In this document: positions 40,828-50,028 of the stretch, piece after piece
Layout: every line of letters begins with the position of its first letter
How positions within the stretch are numbered: position 1 is the stretch's first letter
Origin: RYN-230 sp963717125
Lineage (GTDB): Bacteria > Actinomycetota > Actinomycetes > Streptosporangiales > Streptosporangiaceae
NCBI GenBank assembly: GCA_963717125.1
Contig: CAVQVG010000001.1
Location: 62,001-126,000 of the forward strand
Reading direction: 5' to 3'
Length of the DNA stretch: 64,000 bases
Made by a program: the position numbers and the translations under genes
Notes under the pieces: model-generated
Told to the model about the DNA's origin: nothing
What the model saw: the letters and a program-made list of their open reading frames with translations, nothing else
Databases searched by the model: none

Positions 40828-42459
40828 ATGCCTGCCGCCAAGTCGCAGACATCGCCAGCGCAACCCGGTCCTGACCGTCGCTGGACGCGGTCCGGCCAGG
40901 TGAACGCCGCCATCGTGGTGATCACCCTGCTGGCTATCGGGCTGCGGCTGTACCAGCTGACCCGGCCGCAGTACCTGCTCGGCGTGACCGAGTACGACGA
41001 CGGCACCGACTTCGGCAGCGCGGTCCTGCTCATCCACGGCTACCTGCCGTACCGCGACTTCATCATCGTGCAGCCGCCGGGGATCACCCTGCTGATGGCC
41101 CCGGTGGCGGCGGCGACCAAGGCGCTGGGCACCGCGTGGGGGATGGGGGTGGGCCGGATCCTGACCGCGGTGGCCGGCGGCGTCGGGGCCGGGCTGACCG
41201 GCCTGCTGGTCCGGCACCGCGGGCTGCTCGCCGTCATCCTGGCCAGCGGGATCGTGGCCGTCTACCCGGCCAGCGTGCAGGCCGCGCATACCGTGCTGCT
41301 GGAGCCGTGGCTAGTGCTGTTCTGCCTGCTCGGCGCCCTGGCTGTGTTCGACGGCGACCAGCTGGCCAGCAGCCGCCGGCTGGTCTGGGGCGGCCTCGCG
41401 TTCGGCTTCGCCGGCGCGGTCAAGGTGTGGGCCATCCTGCCGGTCCTGGTCATCCTGGTGCTGGCCGCGCGGCAGCCGCGGCGGGCGCTCGGCTTCGCGG
41501 CCGGGGTGGCGGTCGGCTTCGTGGTCCCGGTGCTGCCATTCGCGGCGCTGGCCCCGCGGACCTTCTACAACAGCGTGGTGCTGGCCCAACTGGTCCGGGT
41601 GGACGTGGTCCGGGTCACGCTGTCCTACCGGCTGCACCAGATGACCGGGCTGACCGACTTCTCCAGCCTGGGCCCGGTCCCGCTGACCATCGTCACAGTG
41701 GCGATCATCGTCCTGATCGTGGGGTGCGCCGTCGCCGCCACCCGGCGCTCCGGGCAGTGGCCGCTGCCGCTGGAGCAGTTCGGCTACGCGGCGACCGTGC
41801 TGACCATCATCGCGTTCCTCTGGCCCGCGGACTTCTACTACCACTACGCCGGCTTCCTGGCGCCGTTCCTGGCCCTGGCCATCGCCCTGCCGGTGGCCCG
41901 GCTGGTGGCCACGTTCGGGCCCGCCACCCGGCCAGGCCAGACGGCGGCCGGCGCCCCGCGCCGGGTCACCGGCTGGCTGAGCCGGTACGCCGCGGCCACG
42001 GCGTCGGTGATCATCGTGATCCTGGCCGTCATTCAGGTCGGCTTCGAGACCAGCCTGCAGCCGCCGCTGGCGCCGACCACACCCGGGCTGACCGGCACCA
42101 TCATCAGCCAGGCCGAGCGGGTCATCCCGCCCGGCGCGTGCGTGCTGGCCGACCAGGCGTCCTACGCCATCGCGGCGAACCGGTTCGGCTCGTCGCGGCC
42201 CGGCTGCGTGCCCCTGGTGGACGGGGTCGGCAGCGACTACTCGCTGTCCCAGGGGCGGAACGCGGCCAGCGGCGCGCAGCGGGTGCCCGCGGTGCGCGCG
42301 CTGTGGCTGTCCGCGTTGCGCGGCGCGCAGTACGTGTGGCTGTCGCCGCTGTCCTACAAGCGGATCCCGTGGACGGCGCGGGACATCACGGTGTACTTCG
42401 ACCAGCACTTCGTGCCCGCGCCCGGCGGCCCGTTCGGCCTGTACGTCCGCAAGAGCTGA
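40828..42459 (+). CDS. GT-C-fold integral membrane glycosyltransferase-like protein
   Basis: About 543 residues with 10-12 hydrophobic segments. The first large extracytoplasmic loop begins TEYDDGTDFGSAVLLIHGYL and contains an acidic pair (DD) of the kind used by GT-C enzymes that take polyprenyl-phosphate sugars. YRDFIIVQPPGI follows. The C-terminal soluble part (FETSLQPPLAPTTPGLTG onward) has paired Cys (GACVLAD and PGCVPL). It resembles GT39/GT87-type mannosyl- or arabinofuranosyltransferases, but donor and acceptor cannot be read. Start uncertain: GTG 40807, GTG 40822 and ATG 40828 are all possible. Confidence 0.75.
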   Translation: MPAAKSQTSPAQPGPDRRWTRSGQVNAAIVVITLLAIGLRLYQLTRPQYLLGVTEYDDGTDFGSAVLLIHGYLPYRDFIIVQPPGITLLMAPVAAATKALGTAWGMGVGRILTAVAGGVGAGLTGLLVRHRGLLAVILASGIVAVYPASVQAAHTVLLEPWLVLFCLLGALAVFDGDQLASSRRLVWGGLAFGFAGAVKVWAILPVLVILVLAARQPRRALGFAAGVAVGFVVPVLPFAALAPRTFYNSVVLAQLVRVDVVRVTLSYRLHQMTGLTDFSSLGPVPLTIVTVAIIVLIVGCAVAATRRSGQWPLPLEQFGYAATVLTIIAFLWPADFYYHYAGFLAPFLALAIALPVARLVATFGPATRPGQTAAGAPRRVTGWLSRYAAATASVIIVILAVIQVGFETSLQPPLAPTTPGLTGTIISQAERVIPPGACVLADQASYAIAANRFGSSRPGCVPLVDGVGSDYSLSQGRNAASGAQRVPAVRALWLSALRGAQYVWLSPLSYKRIPWTARDITVYFDQHFVPAPGGPFGLYVRKS

Positions 42460-42635
42460 ACCAGCCTCAGCCCGCCGCCGGCTGGACTGCCGCGCCGAAG
42501 GGGGCGCGCCGCCGACTGGACAGTGAAGGGGGAATGGGGAGGTGGGCGGGGAGGGAGCGAGGAACGAGCGACCGAGCGACGAGGGAAGTCGGCGGGCAAA
42601 GCGCCCCCGGAGGCGCAAAGAGATACTGCCGCGTC

Positions 42636-43950
42636 TCAGCCAGCCGCGAAGCGGCGCAGCACCAGGCCGGTGCGCGGCTTGGGCGCGAACGAGGTGGACT
42701 TGCGCGGCAGCCGCTCACCCGCCGCGGCCGCCTCGTACACGTCCGCCGTGGTCAGCGGGTTGACCAGCACGGCGGTGCCGCCGGCCTGGCCCGCCAGGGC
42801 CACCGCGCGGGCCGCGTCGTGGTGCACCACCTGCACGGTGCGCTCGTCGTCGGTGATCTGCCACAGGTCACCGATCAGGAGCTGCTGCAAGGCGGCGCTG
42901 GACAGCCGGCGCCAGGCCGCGGACTTGCCAGCCGGCATGGCCGCCTCGAGCTGGACCGGATCGGGGTCGGTGAGCAGGTGCAACTGGCCCCGGCCGGCCG
43001 ACCAGGAACGCGGTGCCGTCCCGGCCGGCCGCGGCCAGGTCGTCCAGCGCGGCGGGCAGGCCCGCCGGGCCGCCGGGCAGCGGCCGGACGGTGAACGCGG
43101 CCTTGGCCCGCTCCACCGCCTCGCCCGGGTCCAGCCCGGGGATGACCCGGTGGATGGCGCCGATCGTGGGCGGGAACGAGGTGTGGTCCACCAGCAGGGC
43201 CAGGCCGTAGTCCCACGGGCCGGGACCGTCCCCGGCCGCCCGCCGCTCGGCCTGCAGCTGCAGGTAGGCGGCGTACCGGTGGTTGCCGTCGGCGATCAGG
43301 GCCTGCCGCGGGGCCAGGTCGGCGGCGATGGCCGCGTGCGCCGCCGGGTCGGTCAGCGCCCACAGCGTGTGCTCGATGCCGTCGCTCGTCCGCGCGCTGA
43401 GCACGGGCTGGCTGGCCGTGGCCGCCTCGGCGGACAGCCGGGCCGTGACGGTGTCCGGGCCGCCGTCGTAGAGCAGGAAGATCGGCTCCAGGTTGGCCTG
43501 GGTGGCCTCCATGAGCTGGCGGCGGCCGAGCACCGGCCCGGGCATCACGTCCTCGTGCGGCAGCACGATCCGCGCCTCCGCCGGGGCCAGCCGGACCGCG
43601 CCGATCAGCCCGCGCTGCAGCACGCCGTCGCCGCCCGGCCCGGGCCGGGCCAGCCGCTGCTGGTACAGGTACAGCGCGGGCTGGTCCTCCGTGGCCAGGA
43701 TGCCCTCGGCCAGCCAGTCGCGGAGCAGCCGGGCGGCCTCCTGGTACTCCGCTCCGGGCTGGCCCGGAACCGGCCGGGGCAGGATGAGCCGGACCACGTT
43801 GTGCGGGTCGGCGTCGCGCAGATGCTGAGCGCTGTCCTGACCGATGACGTCGTACGGTGGAGAGGTGACCTCTGCGAGTCCGGTCACCCTTGGCTGGGCA
43901 TAACGGACACCACGGAAGGGCGTGAGCGCGAGCCCGGCTGGGCCCGGCAC
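42636..43950 (-). CDS. DUF1015 family protein, frame interrupted by a 1-nt insertion
   Basis: DUF1015 (SpoVC-like) proteins are conserved and of unknown function. The main frame reads LALTPFRGVRY, VTSPPYDVIG, HNVVRLILP, ALIADGNHRYAAYL and FPPTIGAIHRVIPGLD, all DUF1015 signatures, to about 42,990. The C-terminal part (QLHLLTDPDPVQLEAAMPAG to VLRRFAAG) continues in a second frame to 42636. Removing one C around 42,982-42,990 joins them. GTG 43950, after GAGGAA, is the probable start, since upstream translation overlaps the divergent TPR gene. Error or pseudogene is undecided. Confidence 0.78.
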
Positions 43951-43985
43951 GGCTGGTTCCTCGCCGGACGGAAGGATCTGCACAT

Positions 43986-44516
43986 ATGTCAGAAGCACCG
44001 CTGGGCGGCCAGGATTCCCGCCCGGAGGAAAATCCGCCTGCGCCCGGCGACAATCCGGCCCCGCATGGTGACGCGTACACGTGGTACCGGCGGGGCCTCG
44101 AACTACTGGGCCGGGGCAGCGCGGCCGCGGCCGCGCAACTGCTGGAGCGGGCCGCCGAGGCCGAGCCGGGCGCGCGGAGCGTGCTCGAGGCGCTCGGCCG
44201 AGCCCAGTTCGACACCCGGCGATACGCGGACGCGGCGCAGACATTCCGGCAGATCGTGGAGGCCAGCCCGACCGACGACTACGCCCAATTCGGGCTCGGC
44301 CTGGCGCTGGCCCGGAGCGGCGACCCGGGCGCGGCGGCCGAGCACCTGGCGCTGGCCGCGGCTATGCGGCCGGAATTGCGGCACTACACCGACGCGCTGC
44401 AGGGCGTCCGGGCTACGCTGCGGGCCAGGTCGGGGGCTGGCGAGACGCGGGCCAGGTCGGACGCGGGCAGCGAGACGGGGCGCGGGCGGCCGGACGAAAC
44501 GAAGGGTCTCCTGTGA
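43986..44516 (+). CDS. TPR-repeat protein
   Basis: 176 residues. After a disordered acidic/Pro-rich start, residues about 30-140 form three TPR-like units (DAYTWYRRGLELLGRGSAAA, SVLEALGRAQFDTRRYADAA, YAQFGLGLALARSGDPGAAA). The C-terminus is a charged low-complexity tail. GGAAGGA precedes the ATG. The stop overlaps the HAD gene (GTGA), so the two are coupled; a TPR-HAD pair (Rv1691-Rv1692) occurs in mycobacteria. Confidence 0.85.
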   Translation: MSEAPLGGQDSRPEENPPAPGDNPAPHGDAYTWYRRGLELLGRGSAAAAAQLLERAAEAEPGARSVLEALGRAQFDTRRYADAAQTFRQIVEASPTDDYAQFGLGLALARSGDPGAAAEHLALAAAMRPELRHYTDALQGVRATLRARSGAGETRARSDAGSETGRGRPDETKGLL

Positions 44517-45664
44517 CTGCTGAGCGTGCCGGGGCTGATGTTCCTACCGAGGAGACCGGCGAGGCCGGGGAGACCGGGCAGGCCGGGGAGACCGGGGAGA
44601 CCGGCGAGGCCGGCGAGACCGGGCAGGCCGGGGAGACCGGACTGGCCAGCTTGCTGCGCGGCTCCCCGCAGCCGCTCAGCCAGCGCTACGACGTGGCCCT
44701 GCTCGACCTCGACGGGGTGGTCTACCTGGGACCCAGCGCGGTGCCCGGGGCCCCGGAGGCGCTGGCCAAGGCGGCCGGGACCGGGATGCGGCTGGCGTTC
44801 GTGACCAACAACTCCTCGCGCACCCCGGCCGCCATCGCCGCGCAGCTGGCCGGGTTCGGCGTCCCGGCCGCGGCCGGCGAGGTGATCACCTCCGCCCAGG
44901 CCGCGGCGACGCTGCTGGCGGACCGGCTGGAACCCGGCGCCGCCGTCCTGGTCGTCGGCGGCACCGGGCTGCGGGTGGCGGTGCGGGAACGCGGGTTCCG
45001 CCCGGTCAGCACCGCGCTGGACCGGCCCGCCGCGGTGGTGCAGGGCTTCGCGCCCGGGATCAGCTACGCCCTGCTCTGTGAGGGCGAACTGGCCGTGCGG
45101 GCCGGCGCCTGGTACGTGGCGTCCAACGCCGACGCCACCATGCCGACCACCCGCGGCATCCAGCCCGGCAACGGCGCGCTGTGCCAGGTGATCGCGTACG
45201 CCACCGGGCAGCAGCCGGTCGTCGCGGGCAAGCCGGAGCCGCCGCTGCACGCCGAGGCCGTCGCCCGGACCGGGGCGCAGCGCCCGCTGGTGGTCGGCGA
45301 CCGGCTGGACACCGACATCGAGGGCGCGGTCCGGGTCGGCGCGGCCAGCCTGCTCGTGCTCACCGGCGTCAGCCTGCAGGCCGACGCGGTACTGGCCCGG
45401 CCCGCCCAGCGGCCCAGCTACCTGGCGGCCGACCTGGCCGGCCTGCTCGAGCCGCATCCGGCGGTGACCAGCCGCCAAGGAGCGTTCTGCTGCGAAGGAT
45501 GGCGGGCGCACGGCGGTCACGGAGGCACGGAGCTGAGCCTCGACGGCGCGGGGGACCCGGTGGACGGGCTGCGCGCGCTGTGCGCCGCCGCGTGGTCGCT
45601 GGACCAGGTCAGCGGCGAGATGATCCGGCCCGCGCTGGCCGCGCTCGGCCCGCTGGCGCGCTGA
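44513..45664 (+). CDS. HAD-superfamily phosphatase, NagD/glycerol-3-phosphate phosphatase-like
   Basis: A 383-residue HAD hydrolase of the NagD type. Motif I is LLDLDGVVYLG, motif II VTNNSSR, and the C2 cap is of the size typical of NagD. Motif III Lys is in VVAGKPEPPLH and motif IV in VVGDRLDTDIEGAV. M. tuberculosis Rv1692, at the same locus, is a glycerol-3-phosphate phosphatase, so a role in glycerophospholipid recycling is inferred. The first 45 residues contain an unusual repeat of ETGEAGETGQAG. GTG overlaps the TPR stop. A C-terminal extension of about 70 residues follows the core. Confidence 0.9.
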   Translation: MTAERAGADVPTEETGEAGETGQAGETGETGEAGETGQAGETGLASLLRGSPQPLSQRYDVALLDLDGVVYLGPSAVPGAPEALAKAAGTGMRLAFVTNNSSRTPAAIAAQLAGFGVPAAAGEVITSAQAAATLLADRLEPGAAVLVVGGTGLRVAVRERGFRPVSTALDRPAAVVQGFAPGISYALLCEGELAVRAGAWYVASNADATMPTTRGIQPGNGALCQVIAYATGQQPVVAGKPEPPLHAEAVARTGAQRPLVVGDRLDTDIEGAVRVGAASLLVLTGVSLQADAVLARPAQRPSYLAADLAGLLEPHPAVTSRQGAFCCEGWRAHGGHGGTELSLDGAGDPVDGLRALCAAAWSLDQVSGEMIRPALAALGPLAR

Positions 45665-45813
45665 GCGTCACCGGCCCGGAGTAGGCCGGGCATCCACCTA
45701 CGGTCGCACGTAGATCGCCTTCACGGCCGATGTGCCGGACCGGTCCGGTCCGGAAGACTTGCTGTGCATAAGGCAGGCGGGCAGTGGGCCCGGGCCGACG
45801 AAGGGACACATCA

Positions 45814-47604
45814 ATGATTGAGGCACGGGGCCTCACCAAACGCTACGGGGACAAGGTGGCGGTGGACCACCTCTCGTTCACCGTGGAGCCGGGCCGGATC
45901 ACCGGCTTCCTCGGCCCCAACGGAGCGGGCAAGACCACCACGATGCGGCTCATCCTCGGGCTCGACTTCCCGACGGACGGCCGGGTCACCGTGCACGGCA
46001 AGGAGTTCCGCCGGCTCGCCCACCCGATGCGCGAAGTCGGTGCGCTGCTCGACGCCAAGGCCGTGCACGGCGGCCGGAGCGCGTACAACCACCTGCTCTG
46101 CCTGGCCCAGACGAACAACCTGCCCGCCCGCCGGGTGGGCGAGGTGCTCGAACTGGTCGGGCTGAGCGAGGTGGCCAGGAAGCGGTCGAAGGGGTTCTCC
46201 CTGGGCATGGGGCAGCGCCTCGGCATCGCCGCCGCGCTGCTCGGCGACCCGGCCATCCTGATGTTCGACGAGCCGGTCAACGGGCTGGACCCGGAAGGCA
46301 TCCTGTGGATCAGGAACCTGATGAAGGCGCTGGCCGCGGAAGGCCGCACCATCTTCGTGTCCTCCCACCTGATGTCCGAGATGGAGAACACCGCCGACCA
46401 CCTGCTGGTGATCGGCCGCGGCAAGCTGATCGCCGACTGCACGGTGACCGAGTTCATCGCGCGCAACTCGGTGCAGGCGGTGCGGGTCCGCACCCCGCAG
46501 CGGGAGGCGCTGGCCAGCGCGGTCGCGCTGGCGGGCGGCAGGACCCTGGACGGCGCCGACGGCGCGATCGTGGTGCAGGGGCTGGCCGCCGAGCAGATCG
46601 GCGACCTGGCCTACGACAAGGCGATCCGGCTGCACGAGCTGGCGCCCACCCAGGCCTCGCTGGAAGAGGCGTTCATGGAGCTGACCGCGTCCAGCGTGGA
46701 GTTCCGGGCCGGTACCCCGGGGCCGAGCCGGCCGTGCGTTCGGCGGAGCCGGTGGGCTCGGGAGAGGTGGCTTGACATGGCAGTGACGGCACAGGTCCCG
46801 GCGGGGGCTCACGCGGCCCTGGACGGGCCCGGCGCCCCAGCCGGCCTCGGCGGCGCGCTGCGCTCCGAGTTCACCAAGATCCGCTCGGTCCGGTCCACCT
46901 ACTGGACGCTGTTCGCCATGGTGGTCGTCACCATCGGCATCGGCGCGCTGGCCTGCGTGGCCGCGGTGTCCCACGGCGGGCACGGGCCGGGCTTCGACGC
47001 GACCCAGCACAGCCTGATCGGCCTGGTCCTCGGCCAGCTGATCATCGTGGTGCTCGGCGCGCTGGCCATCACCTCGGAGTACTCCACCGGGATGATCCGC
47101 ACCTCGCTGTCCGTGCAGCCCCGGCGGGGCACCGTGCTGGCCGCCAAGGGCATCGTGTTCACCCTGGTCAGCCTCGTCAGCGGGCTGGTCGCGTCGTTCG
47201 CCTCGTTCTTCATCGGGCAGGCCATCCTGTCCTCCAAGCAGCTGAACGTGAGCCTCGGCGAGCCGAACGTGCTGCGTGCGGTGATCGGCGGCGGCCTGTT
47301 CCTGGCCGTCTGCGGCATGCTGGCGTTCGGTCTCGGCACCCTGATGCGGCACACCGCGGCGGCCATCACCGCGTCCATCGGCCTGCTGTTCGTGCTGTTC
47401 GTGCTGGTCAACTTCCTGCCGCAGGACTGGCAGAACCACGTGGACAAGTGGATCCCATTCAACGCGGGCAGCCAGATCTGGACCACGGTCAACCAGCCGG
47501 GCACCCACTTGTTCTCCGCCTGGACCGGGTTCGCCGTGTTCCTCGGCTACGCGGTGATCGCGATCATCGCCGGCGCGGTCGTGTTCCTGCGCCGCGACGC
47601 GTAG
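45814..47604 (+). CDS. ABC exporter, ATPase and permease in one open frame as read
   Basis: Residues 1 to about 300 are a bacitracin-type ABC ATPase: Walker A GPNGAGKTTT, signature SLGMGQRLGIA, Walker B ILMFDEP, H-loop VSSHLM. Residues about 325-596 are an ABC-2-type permease with six hydrophobic segments (for example LFAMVVVTIGIGALACVAAV). Such systems are normally two genes. One extra G in the run at about 46,718-46,722 would end the ATPase as ...AEPVGSGEVA at the TGA 46773-46775 and leave ATG 46777 to start the permease. The fusion is therefore doubtful. Substrate unknown; antibiotic or lipid export is typical. Confidence 0.82.
   Translation: MIEARGLTKRYGDKVAVDHLSFTVEPGRITGFLGPNGAGKTTTMRLILGLDFPTDGRVTVHGKEFRRLAHPMREVGALLDAKAVHGGRSAYNHLLCLAQTNNLPARRVGEVLELVGLSEVARKRSKGFSLGMGQRLGIAAALLGDPAILMFDEPVNGLDPEGILWIRNLMKALAAEGRTIFVSSHLMSEMENTADHLLVIGRGKLIADCTVTEFIARNSVQAVRVRTPQREALASAVALAGGRTLDGADGAIVVQGLAAEQIGDLAYDKAIRLHELAPTQASLEEAFMELTASSVEFRAGTPGPSRPCVRRSRWARERWLDMAVTAQVPAGAHAALDGPGAPAGLGGALRSEFTKIRSVRSTYWTLFAMVVVTIGIGALACVAAVSHGGHGPGFDATQHSLIGLVLGQLIIVVLGALAITSEYSTGMIRTSLSVQPRRGTVLAAKGIVFTLVSLVSGLVASFASFFIGQAILSSKQLNVSLGEPNVLRAVIGGGLFLAVCGMLAFGLGTLMRHTAAAITASIGLLFVLFVLVNFLPQDWQNHVDKWIPFNAGSQIWTTVNQPGTHLFSAWTGFAVFLGYAVIAIIAGAVVFLRRDA
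46777..47604 (+). CDS. ABC-2 permease part, probably a separate gene
   Basis: From ATG 46777 the protein reads MAVTAQVPAGAHAALDG, then ALRSEFTKIRSVRSTYWTLF, the usual start of an actinobacterial ABC-2 permease, with six membrane segments and an SEYSTGMIRTSL motif typical of the family. It lies one base after a TGA that would end the ATPase if one base were missing upstream. Listed separately because it is the likely native gene boundary. Confidence 0.6.
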   Translation: MAVTAQVPAGAHAALDGPGAPAGLGGALRSEFTKIRSVRSTYWTLFAMVVVTIGIGALACVAAVSHGGHGPGFDATQHSLIGLVLGQLIIVVLGALAITSEYSTGMIRTSLSVQPRRGTVLAAKGIVFTLVSLVSGLVASFASFFIGQAILSSKQLNVSLGEPNVLRAVIGGGLFLAVCGMLAFGLGTLMRHTAAAITASIGLLFVLFVLVNFLPQDWQNHVDKWIPFNAGSQIWTTVNQPGTHLFSAWTGFAVFLGYAVIAIIAGAVVFLRRDA

Positions 47605-47686
47605 GACCGTGCGGCGCGGGGGACAGCGCCGCACCCACGTGCCTGGTGGCTGCCGGGGCGGCCACCAGGCACGTACGCGTCCGCCA

Positions 47687-48463
47687 TTACCGCTGGCAGC
47701 TTGGGCACCAGAAGGTGACCCGCGCCTCGGCGCCCGGGCCCTGGTCGGCCCGGCTGATGATGGTCCCGCAGCGGCGGCACTGGAGGCCGCCCCGGCCGTA
47801 CACCCAGTGCTCCGCGCCGCGCCGGGCCAGGCCGGTGGTGACGTGGCCGATCCGGTTCTTGTTCGCGTCGAGCAGCCGGTGCGCCAGGTCCACCAGCGCG
47901 TCCACGCCGGCCACCGAGCCGACCTCCCGCCGCGGCTGGATGCCACGCAGGAACAGCACCTCGGACTTGTACACGTTGCCGATGCCGGCCAGGTTGCGCT
48001 GGTCGAGCAGCGCGTCGCCGATCGGCCGGCCGGGGTCGGCCCGCAGCCGGCGGACCGCCTCGCCGGGGTCCCAGTCCGGGCCGAGCAGGTCCGGGCCGAG
48101 GTGCCCGACCACCTCGGCCTCCCGGGCGGTGCGCAGCACCTCGACGAGGCCGAGCTGGTAGCCGATGGCCTGCCAGGTGTCGTTGCCCAGCACCAGCCGG
48201 ATCCGGTGCCCGCCGGCCTGCCGCTCGCTGGCCGGGCGCACCCGCCAGGCGCCGTCCATCTTCAGGTGGGTGTGCACGGTGACCCCGCCCTCGACCCGGG
48301 TCAGCAGGTGCTTGCCGCGCGCCAGCGACTCGGTGACCTGGCGCCCGGTCAGGTCGGTGGTGGCGTACCGCGGCACCCGGAAGTCGGTGCGGGTGAGCTG
48401 ACGGCCACCCAGCGCCTCGCCGAGCCGCCGCGCCGCATACCAGACCGTGTCCCCCTCCGGCAC
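47687..48463 (-). CDS. Nei/Fpg-family DNA glycosylase (endonuclease VIII-like)
   Basis: Bifunctional glycosylase/AP lyase for oxidised bases. 258 residues from GTG 48463, giving the catalytic N-terminus (M)PEGDTVWYAARRL, with the N-terminal Pro as nucleophile and Glu as acid. Motifs: RGKHLLTRVEGGVTVHTHLKMDG, the H2TH region LLDQRNLAGIGNVYKSEVLF, and a C-terminal zinc finger (CRRCG...CPSC). The Pro-Glu-Gly-Asp-Thr variant points to the mycobacterial Nei2 type. The frame is open far upstream, but the catalytic Pro must be residue 2. Confidence 0.92.
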   Translation of the reverse strand: MPEGDTVWYAARRLGEALGGRQLTRTDFRVPRYATTDLTGRQVTESLARGKHLLTRVEGGVTVHTHLKMDGAWRVRPASERQAGGHRIRLVLGNDTWQAIGYQLGLVEVLRTAREAEVVGHLGPDLLGPDWDPGEAVRRLRADPGRPIGDALLDQRNLAGIGNVYKSEVLFLRGIQPRREVGSVAGVDALVDLAHRLLDANKNRIGHVTTGLARRGAEHWVYGRGGLQCRRCGTIISRADQGPGAEARVTFWCPSCQR

Positions 48464-48568
48464 GAGCTCGGCCCCCCTTCTCCCGCGCCCCAGTATGCCC
48501 CCGCCCCACAGGCCCTCCGCGCCGCGGGCCCTCCGCCCCGCCGCGGGGTGGCGCGGCACACCTCCAAG

Positions 48569-48631
48569 TGCATGGCTGATGCATTCATGCACACCGGTGT
48601 GCAGCAAAGATTCATTCATGCACTGCCTAAC
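48569..48631. promoter_or_regulatory. palindrome and direct repeats between divergent genes
   Basis: ATTCATGCAC occurs at 48583-48592 and 48614-48623. The first copy runs into the perfect palindrome GCACACCGGTGTGC (48589-48602). GTGCAT at 48569 adds an inverted partial copy. The cluster sits between the Nei-type gene and the AbiEi-like gene, and has the look of a binding site for a dimeric regulator. Confidence 0.5.
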
Positions 48632-48731
48632 GCCGGCTGGTGGCCAGTGAGTGAAAGATGCGTGTAGTGGTGCGGGCGGGCTCGACCGGAGTTCCCCCGG
48701 AAGTGTCGGAAGCGGCAGGCACGATGGGCAG

Positions 48732-49460
48732 GTGGCCAAGACAGTCAGGCTCGATGAAGACGCGCTGCAGGGGCGGCTCGCCGCGCAGCACGGGGTCATC
48801 TCCCGGGCGCAGGCCGCGGCGTGCGGGATGACGCCGGGCACACTGCGCCACCGGGTGCGCCCGGGCGGGCCGTGGCGGACCCTGCTGCCCGGCGTGTACC
48901 TCGCCAACACCGGCACGCCCGGCCGGGCCCAGCTCGACATGGCGGCCCTGCTGCACGCGGGCCGCGGCGGCGTGATCAGCGGGCTGGCCGCCTTATCCAG
49001 GCACGGCGTCCGCACGCCGCGCACGGACGTGGAGCTCACCGCGGGCCCGGTACGCGGTTCGGCGCTGCTCCGCCACGCCCTGGCCGAAGTGACCGCAGGT
49101 GCCCGGTCGGTGGCTGAGGGCGACTTCCTGCTGCTGATCAAGCGTGCCCGGTTGCCCGAGCCGATGCTCAACGCCCGGCTGTTCGCGGGGGAGACGTTCA
49201 TCGCCGCGCCGGACTGCTGGTGGCCGCGGGCCGGGCTGGCCGCCGAGGTGGACTCCCGGGAGTGGCACCTGTCGCCCGGCGACTGGGCGCGGACGCTGGC
49301 CCGGCACCGGCGGATGACCGGATACGGCATCACCGTCCTGCACGTCACCCCAGGTCAGATCGTCCGCGACCCGAAAGGAGTGGTCGGGGATCTGGCTGCC
49401 GCGCTGGCCGCGTGCCGGGGTCGGCCGACCCTGCCGATCACGGCCCGCCCGGCCCGCTGA
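48732..49460 (+). CDS. AbiEi-like antitoxin-domain protein with restriction-endonuclease-like C-terminus
   Basis: About 242 residues. The N-terminus (AAQHGVISRAQAAACGMTPG, then WRTLLPGVYLANTG) resembles the winged-helix AbiEi_4 domain. The C-terminus (LAAEVDSREWHLSPGDWART, then RMTGYGITVLHVTPGQI) resembles a DUF559/Vsr-type nuclease fold with E-V-D-S-R. Such two-domain proteins are abundant in actinobacteria, usually without the AbiEii toxin, and none is seen here. Function as a DNA-binding or nuclease protein is inferred. GTG 48732 is preferred; the frame opens at 48651. Confidence 0.7.
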   Translation: MAKTVRLDEDALQGRLAAQHGVISRAQAAACGMTPGTLRHRVRPGGPWRTLLPGVYLANTGTPGRAQLDMAALLHAGRGGVISGLAALSRHGVRTPRTDVELTAGPVRGSALLRHALAEVTAGARSVAEGDFLLLIKRARLPEPMLNARLFAGETFIAAPDCWWPRAGLAAEVDSREWHLSPGDWARTLARHRRMTGYGITVLHVTPGQIVRDPKGVVGDLAAALAACRGRPTLPITARPAR

Positions 49461-49514
49461 CCCGGCTCACCCCCATTCCGCTGCCTAACGCCCTTTCCGG
49501 CGGCTGGGGCACGA

Positions 49515-49859
49515 TCAGAGCAGTTTGCGGAGGCGGAGGAGGTCGCTCAGGCTGGCCTCGACCTTGACCCGGCCGGCGAGCCAGGCGCGGGCGAACCGGC
49601 GCGGGTCCGCGGCGATCGCGATCAGTTCGTCGCTCTGGGTGCGGAACCGGATGTTGGCCGGTTCCGCGCCGGCCGGTGCCTCGGTGACCGGGCCGGCCCC
49701 CTCCTGGCCGAGTTGGCTGACGAAGGTGACGCCGAGATCGGTCACCGTGACGCTCATCGACCGGTCGGCCAGGTTCGCGGCCCGCGCGTCCGCGTCCAGG
49801 TCGGAGATCCGGCCGGCCAGCGTCTCCAGCGCCTTACGGCTTTCCTCGACTGTCGCCAT
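49515..49859 (-). CDS. SCP2 sterol-binding-like protein
   Basis: 114 residues. It has the small alpha/beta composition of SCP2-type lipid-binding proteins, with ITFRT-like NIRFRTQSDELIAIAADPRRF and a final AGRVKVEASLSDLLRLRKLL. In actinobacteria such a gene often lies near tlyA. The ligand is unknown. Divergent from the small gene at 50029. Confidence 0.7.
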   Translation of the reverse strand: MATVEESRKALETLAGRISDLDADARAANLADRSMSVTVTDLGVTFVSQLGQEGAGPVTEAPAGAEPANIRFRTQSDELIAIAADPRRFARAWLAGRVKVEASLSDLLRLRKLL

Positions 49860-50028
49860 CTCGCCTCGCTTCCCGGGAGGTGTCCATTGTGCAACTCCGT
49901 TCCGTCTGCTACCTACCGGGCGTGGCGTCGCGGCTAGCTGACCCGGCTGGCCTTCACTGGGCGGTAGCGTTCATCGCAGGAGTGCCAGCCGGCGGAAACC
50001 CCCCGCGCGCCGGCGAGAGGAGTGCCTT

